64,000 bases of DNA from Arbacia lixula (taxonomy: Eukaryota; Echinodermata; Echinoidea; Arbacioida; Arbaciidae): NCBI GenBank assembly GCA_963669155.1, contig OZ022586.1:20275102-20339101 (forward strand), written 5' to 3'. Each line of letters begins with the position of its first letter. Position 1 is the stretch's first letter. Positions 58,001-64,000 of this stretch are shown here, piece by piece. Under the pieces are notes generated by a model. It was not told the DNA's origin. It ran no database searches and saw only the letters and a program-made list of their open reading frames with translations. The position numbers and the translations under genes are program-made.

Positions 58001-60448
58001 ATAACTTTTTAACCTGTTAACGTTTTTTTTTTTTTTAATCAAAACTTCACTAATATGTTTCTTTTATGTGTCTGCTTTTATCAAAACAAACTTATCTTCA
58101 GGGTGAACTATTCCTGTAAAGGTAGTAAAGCCCTTTTAAAACAGTCATAAAGCTCAGCATACGTTTTATAAGATCTCTGGGCGGAGCTTTACGAAGCTAT
58201 CCTTGGGAATGTTTCACAAGCTGTTCTTAAGCTAAGAATGACTTTACGAACGAATGGTGATTCATTCTTGAGCTCAATCACATTCTCACTGATTTTGATT
58301 CCCATCAGCATAAGTTCAAATGTGATGTTCATCAGTTGAAATTCTTGTCGTTAAGAAGTGTCTGAATACAAAGTTTATGTTTTGTCAAATTTGAGTAGGA
58401 TTGCTAAAGATGTTACTCATTGCGGATAATTAGCTAGTGATAATCGTTTGTCTCGCAATGTATGGTAAACGGAATCGAAAAAGATCACGACGTTTCAACA
58501 CTTCTTTGCAACACTTCTTCACGTGTGATACAAAATTGTAGTAAGTAGTGGTTTAAATACCCTATGGTCAGTGCAGAGCATTAACCGAAATCTGCTGATT
58601 GTTCTGTTGATAAAGATTCATAAATCTATTGATTAGGATTGTTGGAAATTAACTTCCACTATGTTAAAACAGGAACGAATTGGGGTATCTCATTTAGCAC
58701 AAGAAGGAGCCATCAGTCGTGTGTAAAGCCGTTCTTACAGCTTGGTGAAACACCCCATGTTTTGTCAAAAAAAAAACCGTTTCCTAGCAACCATAGTCTA
58801 CGATTATAAAATCATAACGTATTGCCCAGTTCAGCAATGCACTGTTCACCCCAACGAATAACTGCGATGTAGAGAACAACGATGTAGGTACTACGGTGTT
58901 GTGTCTCTATGATCCAGGGACCAGTGAGATTTGACGACCCGTCCAAAACTCAACTCGACATCTAATTCTTCTTTTCTTCATATTCTTCCGATTCTTCATC
59001 ATTATGTTTAATGATCATTACTATCATTATCATCAGCGACATCTTCATCGTCGACATCATTACTTTTTTTCATTTTTATCATTTTTCTTCTTTATCTGTT
59101 GCTCTACCCACTATGTCATCTCTATCACTGTCTATAACCACAACCATCATGTATTTACTCTTCCTCTCCTTCTCCATCTCCAACTCCACCTCTGTGCTCT
59201 TAAGGGGAATATACTGTACTAGAAAGACAAAGAACCTTCAAAAGGGTGATCCTGAGCGATCTCCTTACCAATGGTCTTAAATTCATGTATTGTCAATTTT
59301 AGAAACTTTTGGAGTAAGAAGTGATTAAATCACAAATCCTCAAAATGTTCGGCCCGAGCAATTTGAGGGTCTTAGTTGTGATTTAATCACTAACTTCTCC
59401 AAATGTGAATAATTTGAGGGCAAATAGCTTTCAGCAAGTGTCTAAAATGGACAATACATGAATTTAAGACCATTGGCAAAATGATTGTTCATGACCACCC
59501 TTTTGAAAGCCCTTTGTCTTCCCAGTACAGTATATTCCCTTGAACTCTTCATACGCCACTGTGAAATGTTTACATAGGATTTACATACCATTCCCTTAGG
59601 GCAGTATGGAATCTGGCAGAAAAGGAGTTAACTCCTTATGTGGCATTGACACATCATTACACTGGATTTACACACCATTCCCATAGGGCAGTATGGAATC
59701 TGACAGAAAAGGAGTTAACTCTTTTTGCGCCATGTAGGCATTTTACTCTGGTAATACACACAATTCATTAAGAGCAATTTGTAATTTGACACAGAATCTC
59801 GTTAACACTTAATGCGCTATGGAGGCTTTTTTTGCACTGGTAATAAACACCACTCCAATAGTGCAGTATGGAGTCAATTCAATTTTTAATTCTTTATTCC
59901 TTTAACAAACAAGAATAAAAAAACTTTCATGAACAATATATACAAGGCATCACTAGAAAGCCGATGGCTTGTGAGGTGTGATAACCTTTAACATGTGCTT
60001 CAATACACATTAGATATATAGTCCATTATTTAATTGATATACAGTAAGATGAACGAAAGTACACAAATTACATACAAATGCGTACTTTAAAAAAAACATC
60101 AAAGAAAAAATAATACAAGCAACCACACACAGAACAAAAAAAAAACAAACAAATTATTAACTGCGAAGAAAATAATCAACAGAGTAAACAGTTTGTTATA
60201 TCAAAATGTCAAATAATGCGCCTATACCTCCATTTATTTAGGGGAGAGATAGAATCAAACTTTGTGATGTAATTCTGCATCTCTTATGCCCCCTGACTAT
60301 GGTGATGAATATTGCTGTTCTTACCTTCAAAGCACCGGTCATCATGTTCATCATTCGGTCTCAGAAAGCACCTGCTCGGTGTGCATACGGCCATGTCGCT
60401 AACGACGACGACCACTACCACGAAGGTCCACGCGAGCCAGTGATCCAT
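47921..60448 (-). CDS. Gene D: adhesion GPCR with N-terminal WSC domain (13 exons)
   Basis: Exons 60448-60325, 57538-57251, 56911-56837, 55912-55544, 54732-54617, 54336-54193, 54078-53827, 52708-52304, 51740-51567, 50367-50246, 49658-49348, 48940-48874 and 48515-47921 join in phase into 3042 nt, 1013 residues, no stop. The order is signal peptide, WSC, linker, unrecognised Cys module, GAIN, GPS, seven helices and tail. Seven-helix hallmarks of the adhesion class are visible (WMAVEGANMYLLFV in TM3, LLGLTWASGYLLL in TM6, LNSLQGFFIFTVYC in TM7). In this family the GAIN domain cuts itself at the GPS and the freed stalk acts as tethered agonist to G proteins. The WSC head suggests a glycan ligand. 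It is the only complete multi-helix gene here and has all canonical parts. Confidence 0.88.
48874..48940 (-). CDS. Gene D exon 12: TM4
   Basis: 67 bp, acceptor GTTACACAG, donor GTAAGTG. It reads GLPALVVITTGTIFREDYAM then SGT, the end of TM4 and start of the second outer loop. Phases 1 and 2 fit the neighbours. Confidence 0.85.
49034..49345. repeat. CTT and ATC microsatellites in gene D intron 11
   Basis: A (CTT)n/T-rich block (49034-49180) and (ATC)n (49253-49335) fill much of the intron, the latter reaching the donor of the TM2-TM3 exon. Confidence 0.85.
49348..49658 (-). CDS. Gene D exon 11: TM2 and TM3
   Basis: 311 bp, acceptor TTCATGCAG, donor GTAAGAG. It reads LRKQQHNQIFMSICTSLLCL and YVTFLVS (TM2), then KWWCVLLAGLTQYFILTSMS and WMAVEGANMYLLFVRVV (TM3), typical of the adhesion/secretin class, including the conserved outer Cys (WWCVLL). 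Confidence 0.9.
49659..50245. other. Gene D intron 10
   Basis: About 590 bp with a 24-nt run almost entirely G (49747-49768). A minus-strand ORF (49818-50207) is AT-rich and without motif. No exon is seen. Confidence 0.5.
50246..50367 (-). CDS. Gene D exon 10: TM1
   Basis: 122 bp, acceptor TTTCTATAG, donor GTAAGTG. It reads TFRSVETSEMFEMASQILSY then IGCGFSIVSLVTTLCLYAIS, the first helix. The short link after the GPS is the stalk that becomes the tethered agonist in this family. Confidence 0.85.
50368..51566. other. Gene D intron 9
   Basis: About 1.2 kb, AT-rich. ORFs at 50907-51095 and 50971-51192 on the minus strand have no domain and are not needed for the reading frame. Confidence 0.5.
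51567..51740 (-). CDS. Gene D exon 9: GPS motif
   Basis: 58 codons, phase 0-0, acceptor CCTTTGCAG, donor GTGAGT. It reads CVYWDLDADDGAGAWSELGC then ELLPVYDVSG and LRCHCNHTTNFAVIM. Four cysteines and two Trp are in the canonical GPS spacing. The cleavage triplet is H-T-T, while H-L-T or H-L-S is usual, so self-cleavage is plausible but not certain. Confidence 0.9.
52304..52708 (-). CDS. Gene D exon 8: GAIN domain, second part
   Basis: 135 codons, phase 0-0, acceptor TTATCCAAG, donor GTAAATC. It contains LRVAFAVVIKPLFFVSG and VLSVAVHGSENVSGW, the beta-strand pattern that precedes the GPS in GAIN subdomain B. The first half (DALNDVDIIEDATQANT) is polar. Confidence 0.8.
53190..53838 (-). repeat. 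60-bp minisatellite built from exon end plus splice donor
   Basis: About eight good units (53333-53838; seven of 60 bp, one of 51 bp) and degenerate ones beyond to 53190. On the minus strand each unit reads AAGATCAATCTGGTGGTACA then GGTACAGTGGTACC, a copy of the exon 7 end CCCAATCTGGCGGTACAG and its donor GTACAACGG. Unit lengths are multiples of three, so the exon frame stays open through the whole array (repeat peptide INLVVQVQWYR with GCxGCK). Confidence 0.9.
53827..54078 (-). CDS. Gene D exon 7: GAIN domain, helical part
   Basis: 84 codons, phase 0-0, acceptor GTTTAAG, donor CAG/GTACAACG. It reads YYMEHGFTFPFDTLPISLQI, ITSSVVTIVGNLLE and EVMAAAQTKNHSSNTAIRAL, helices of GAIN subdomain A, ending FKLVKPNLAVQ, the usual turn into subdomain B. 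An alternative donor in the adjoining minisatellite could lengthen it. Confidence 0.8.
54193..54336 (-). CDS. Gene D exon 6: GAIN domain, helical part
   Basis: 48 codons, phase 0-0, acceptor TTTCCCACACAG, donor GTAGGTAG. It reads MNITSKTATEVLSEIISIQH then DDVMETGAVVTASNILERVV, amphipathic helices typical of GAIN subdomain A. Confidence 0.85.
54617..54732 (-). CDS. Gene D exon 5: start of GAIN domain
   Basis: Acceptor CGTACAAG, donor GTAATC, phases 1 in and 0 out. It reads LRLDCTGPSCSCLKRAVVYS then SQNLTSEEKLSVIEQ. A Cys-rich start runs into the first GAIN helix. Confidence 0.75.
55010..55215. repeat. GA-rich purine tract
   Basis: (GA)n with G runs in gene D intron 4. ORFs on either strand are artefacts. 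Confidence 0.9.
55544..55912 (-). CDS. Gene D exon 4: unrecognised extracellular module
   Basis: 123 codons, phase 1-1, acceptor GATCCTCCAG, donor GTACGAA. It starts VMFDWGLDQGSEITECTKT, has VTLIDLQDEGWRVGTWGS and HIAVHWDLEVGPGCEQLKFL, and ends CLQLEREED, GPVCELPQPPICRPLTC. Six cysteines and alternating hydrophobic residues suggest a compact beta-rich module. I do not recognise the family. It sits where other adhesion GPCRs carry a ligand-binding or hormone-receptor-like domain. Confidence 0.75.
56029..56548 (-). mobile_element. TTAA-flanked MITE, copy 3
   Basis: Minus-oriented copy of the family at 22947, with TTAA at 56025-56028 and 56549-56552. The inner palindrome CGACTTTTTTCGAACTACGA is present. 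It lies in gene D intron 3. Confidence 0.85.
56837..56911 (-). CDS. Gene D exon 3: Ser/Thr/Pro linker
   Basis: 25 codons, phase 1-1, acceptor TTTTAACGACAG, donor GGAG/GTGGTT (weak). It reads VSSSPSIKPSGTTIGPSTDG then VLSEGG, a flexible linker after the WSC domain. Exon limits are less certain than for the others, and leaving it out would also keep the frame. Confidence 0.5.
57251..57538 (-). CDS. Gene D exon 2: WSC domain
   Basis: 96 codons, phase 1-1, acceptor TTTCTCTAG, donor GTCTGT (unusual after GT, but at the same place in the domain as the donors of the A and B WSC exons). It reads MSIGCFGNDALPR, NMTVPLCVGQCYNEGFYYAG, YNGTDCICACV, CGVPCPGAVSAFCGG and IQVYSG. All eight WSC cysteine positions are in order. 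Confidence 0.85.
57571..58110. mobile_element. MITE (long-TIR family), copy 2
   Basis: The ends GGATAGCTCACCCTGAAATT and, on the other strand, TAGTTCACCCTGAAGATAAG continue inverted for about 90 bp. It lies in gene D intron 1, 33 bp before the WSC exon acceptor. Confidence 0.8.
58395..58680 (-). mobile_element. Fragment related to the hammerhead-bearing insertion
   Basis: GTTACTCATTGCGGATAA, ATAATCGTTTGTCTCGCAAT and ACGGAATCGAAAAAGATCAC match 46803-46880. The core on the minus strand is altered (GTGAAGA for CTGACGA), but TGAAACGTCGTGATC is kept. It is probably a remnant of a Penelope-like element. Confidence 0.45.
59205..59545. mobile_element. Foldback element in gene D intron 1
   Basis: Arms of about 130 bp are inverted (GGGAATATACTGTACT, AGACAAAG, CAATGGTCTTAAATTCATGT on both strands), and an inner palindrome AAGTGATTAAATCACAA is present. 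There is no ORF. Confidence 0.75.
59577..59875. repeat. Tandem repeat, ~87-bp unit, about 3.4 copies
   Basis: Units begin at 59577, 59664, 59750 and 59839 and share CACACCATTCCCATAGGGCA and GAGTTAACTC. The first two are close, the last two diverged. Confidence 0.75.
59880..60020 (-). mobile_element. Probable LINE 3' tail
   Basis: On the minus strand AAGCCATCGGC and an AATTGAATT-type tail match the opposite-strand tail at 62330-62475. Only a tail is present, no coding part. Confidence 0.4.
60325..60448 (-). CDS. Gene D exon 1: signal peptide
   Basis: The ATG at 60448 begins MDHWLAWTFVVVVVVVSDMA then VCTPSRCFLRPNDEHDDRCF, donor GAAG/GTAAGA, phase 1. The Val-rich core and cleavage region before TPSRC fit a signal peptide. 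The frame is open further upstream to 60625, so a longer start cannot be excluded. Confidence 0.75.
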
Positions 60449-60625
60449 TACGACGCGGACAAAGGGCACGAGCGCGATTTTGAGGAAACAAAAGGCTAAC
60501 AGTGTTCTAACAAATGAGGAAATGTCAATGAAAATTGTATTTCGTTGTGCGTAGCTGCTTATTAATATTCTTAGAACAAGTTCAATGACGACCGCGTGTC
60601 CACCCATACAACGAATATGAAACAA

Positions 60626-62100
60626 ATAAAAGTCCCACCATTTACGGTATTTTTTTTTATGAAAAGCGTTATTGGCTTCGGTTTAAGCAGACGCTAAAAA
60701 GAATCAAACTATGTCCCCCCTAAATCACCAAAAGTCTACGAAGAACGCGCAGTTGAACCAATGTTGAGAGGGGGGCGATGATCAAAAGTTTAATGATGTA
60801 CTCCTAAAAGTCCGACAGCTCCAGTCGTTATTAAAATATACTTACAGAATATAACTATTCAATGTTCCGCCAAATGATATATCGCTCTTTGTGTATCGAG
60901 TCTCAACCTTAACTTGATTCTGAGCCAGCGCAAAGTCATGAAAGTAGTGGTTAATCATCAAATAGGCCTATCATACATTGTTTGAGAGGTAGCGTTCTTG
61001 AGAAATTACAGAAAGAGAATAAATGAATTGAATTAAGTAGGCGATACATTATGATAAATTACTATATAAACTCAATGTCAAGAAGATGGTGTTACTAGCC
61101 TGGGTTTCAGGCTCTTGTACCCTTTTTTAAAGTCCAAATTTCTGGTCCAAATCAGAGATTCGGTAAATATGGTTCTTTGACGGTTATGGTTTAAGCAGAC
61201 TGCAACTGTTATTTCGTTTTAAACTGCCGCGATCCGACAAATCCAGATTGGAATGGTGGTGTGAATACTGCTAGCCACTAATAGTTTATGAAAAATTACT
61301 GATAATATTTAAATAAGTTACAGCCGGGAGACCAGGCTGAGATACCGCAAAAAAAGAGTAGCGTTGCGTGTGGTGAAAACTTGGGCGTTGTTAACGTGAC
61401 ACTTACATAATGATTAACGGGTTTAGAAGTGGTGTGTATCGCAAAGGAGAACTAAAACAACGAAAGGAATGAAGCCTTTCAAGAGTGTCATTATGATTGA
61501 CAAAATTGCTGGAATATCAATTAATTTATTCTCGGGTCACTAGTGAAAGTGAAAAACGGGTGCCGGCTCGTGTTGTCATTCTGATTTATGATCCTCTTTA
61601 AGAGCCAAGTAGTTATTTATCTCAATCTCTCATGTACCCATGCATTTAACCCGTTGAATCCGTGCTCTATATAGTTTGTGTGTTTTGCGTGTAGACAGTG
61701 TAAGTTAGAGGGTTAACCTGCTCAGTGCTATACAAAGTGGGCTGTATGGGATTTGTGTGTATAACTTATGAACTTACACATGTGGCACGCAGTGGGGCAA
61801 CCGTAACAAATGCATATCTATTTTTGGTAATCTAGTTGCATGGACGTGTAGCCTATGGTGTTGCTTTGATCTAGATTGTACACATTTTAATTGGACTAGA
61901 TTGTTTATTTATGTTACTGTATAATTGGGTTGTATTTCTGTTCATAAGAATCCTTCTCTAGTGGCCACAGATTATGTTGCAGATCGTGTTGCCAACAAGG
62001 CGTAGTAGTGCACTATATACATGTATTTATATTTCATTATAAATGGTGGAATCGATTGTCCACTGTCATTTGTTTAAGTGTGTTTTGATTGTGTGTGTGT
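60626..62100. other. Upstream of gene D, no gene seen
   Basis: AT-rich sequence without ORF, array or recognised element. It would contain the gene D promoter, but I cannot point to a box. Confidence 0.4.
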
Positions 62101-62118
62101 TTGTTTGTGTTTGTGTGT

Positions 62119-62121
<3 letters not shown>

Positions 62122-62188
<67 letters not shown>
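62122..62188. repeat. GT microsatellite
   Basis: About 30 GT units. Confidence 0.95.
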
Positions 62189-62190
<2 letters not shown>

Positions 62191-62209
62191 AATGTTTGTT
62201 TCAGTTCCG

Positions 62210-62880
62210 CTTTGATGAAGATGTATTTCTAAAGTAGCTTTTTGTTTACAATTTGTATAAATAGGTTGCTCACCTCCAAACATTTGTATTATAAATCTAG
62301 ACTATGTATCAATGTGTATTGAACCGTTATGTCAAAGGTCATCACACTTTACAAGCCATCGGCTTTGGGAGCCATGGGCTTCCTGGTGATACCTTGAATT
62401 TATTGTTAATTGTTAATTGAAAAATGTATTTTGTACTTTGAATACTAGTAATTGAATTGAATTGAATTGAAAATATAAACGCTGCCTCACAGGCATCCTT
62501 CATCAATCATATCTCTTATGTTCCTTCTTTCATCATTATGTATCTTTTCGTATGTATATATATTCATGATTATGATCATGATGTGATTTGGTTTTAATAT
62601 AAATTATCACTCATAACCTAGTCATCTAGGGAAGTAGAGAATGGAAAGGAGCCGCTAGTACATTATGATGGATATTGACTGGTGGTGGTCACAGAACAAA
62701 ATCACGAAAGGATTTTTCTTTCCTTTCCCTTTGATATTCATATGCTGTTGTTTTCTCCCTTTTCTCCTTCTCCTTTCAATGAAGCTTTTGCTAAAGGCCA
62801 TCGCAGTTGTCACCGGAGGTGAGCAACCTATTTATACAACTTGTATACAAAAGGCTACTTTAAAAATACATCTTCATCTT
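62210..62880. mobile_element. Inverted-repeat pair around LINE tail
   Basis: 62210-62276 and 62817-62880 are inverted copies (GGTTGCTCACCTCC against GGAGGTGAGCAACC, with AAGATGTATTT). Between them is a LINE-like 3' tail ending in (AATTG)n near 62455. It could be one non-autonomous element or two separate repeat insertions. Confidence 0.4.
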
Positions 62881-63490
62881 CTTTTCTCCTTTTTCTCCTT
62901 CTCCTTTCAGTGAAGCTATTGCTAAAGGCCATCGCAGACAACACGATTCTGCCACGATTTTGCAGTCACGAGCTCCAATGACTGGAAATGTGACGTCACC
63001 TTCCCACACACACAACTCCAATGACCGGAACCTGCGATTCTGCCAGTCGCAGAGTTGTACGACTGATCAGATCATGACGTGAGCGGTGGCTTTTAACAAT
63101 CGGGACACATTAAGGGTAGGTGAAAACACCTGGAAACGTTTGTAAATAATAAGGCACTTGCTTTTATTGCGATAAAATAAAGGTATAAAAGATACAATTT
63201 ACAGAGAAATTACATATCATACATTCTCAATACATGACATGTCAATTGTGTCCAACACTCTATTTATCATTTATTTTCATTGATCAACCATATTGTAGTC
63301 ACTACGTGCATATATGTCGCATGTCATTTCTCAGGGAGGGACAGATGGGTGGGTGGAAATAACGACATTAAAATGGGAGAGAAGCAGAAAAAGGGAAATG
63401 ATAGATCTGGATTAGGGAAGCAAGATAGACATAAGGTACCACAGAGACAAAGGGAGACGGGTAGAAAGAAATGGAAAAAGGTTAAGGAGA
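62880..63490. other. Right-hand spacer, no gene
   Basis: The segment CTCCTTTCAGTGAAGC and GCTAAAGGCCATCGCAG (62900-62937) duplicates 62770-62810. I see no further coding signal. Confidence 0.4.
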
Positions 63491-63501
63491 GAAAGATAAA
63501 T

Positions 63502-63630
<129 letters not shown>

Positions 63631-64000
63631 AAGATTATAAGCCAGTGGAAGTTATATTTTGCATGTATATTTTATATAATGGGCCGATTAGATAAATTTA
63701 ATTGAAATAAAGATAAATAGAGCGAGAGTTAGTGCGGGGAAGGGACACATCTACAGATAGAGGGATGGCGAGAAAGAAAGCGAGAGAGGAAGAGAGTGGG
63801 TATGGGGGGGGGGGGTGGTGAGAAAGGAAAAAGAGAAACAGAAGCAAAACCACAATCCAATCAGCGGCATGTGACCACGCATTCTCCCTTTCCAACCTAC
63901 ATAAAGGGAGCTACCCCATCTACGGTGGCTCAATGTACATGTCCGGTCTGCAAATTATGATCAATCAATGAACTAACTAGTGGTCGAAACATTCAGAATG

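Overview
This is animal nuclear DNA, not prokaryotic. Genes are split by GT-AG introns, there are several reverse-transcriptase (LINE) remnants, miniature inverted-repeat elements, long CT/GA, GT and TAC microsatellites and many poly-G runs. The protein content (SRCR-like and WSC ectodomains in tandem, an adhesion-type GPCR) points to an invertebrate deuterostome. A sea-urchin-like echinoderm is my best guess, but this is inference from style and not a match to a named genome.

All recognisable host genes lie on the minus strand. At the right is gene D (60448 to 47921), a complete adhesion GPCR assembled from 13 exons. Its coding length is 3042 nt, phases agree at every junction, and there is no internal stop. 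Its order is signal peptide, WSC domain, Ser/Thr/Pro linker, an unrecognised 123-codon module, GAIN domain, GPS, seven-helix domain and Cys-rich tail. To its left is a tandem array of three paralogous receptor genes: A (44762 to 32503), B (28120 to 11094) and C (5258 to beyond the left edge). Gene A reads through 7 exons (1242 nt, 413 residues): signal peptide, SRCR-like exon, small Cys exon, WSC domain, stalk, one transmembrane helix, and a cytoplasmic tail with three tyrosine motifs. Gene B keeps clean signal, SRCR, WSC and stalk exons, but has in-frame stops in three other exons and an internal 1.5 kb tandem duplication that copies its stalk and transmembrane exons. Only the first two exons of gene C are in the window.

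The array arose by segmental duplication. Promoter-proximal sequence, a TAC array just after exon 1, a pyrimidine tract and a roughly 0.4 kb downstream block recur at matching positions. Introns and spacers were then invaded independently. There is a head-to-head LINE pair in C intron 1, a CR1/L2-like and a nearly intact L1/Tx1-like element in B intron 1, and a decayed L1/Tx1-like element in A intron 1. A MITE family with TTAA target duplications is present in three copies, one nested inside the CR1-like element. There are also foldback elements, including one with a tRNA-like core and one built of tandem repeats.

The most notable observations are: (1) an SRCR+WSC receptor cluster with a signalling-type member beside a tail-less or decaying member; (2) an adhesion GPCR with a WSC amino-terminal domain next to that cluster; (3) a 60-bp minisatellite in the GPCR intron made of repeated copies of the preceding exon end and its splice donor, kept in reading frame.
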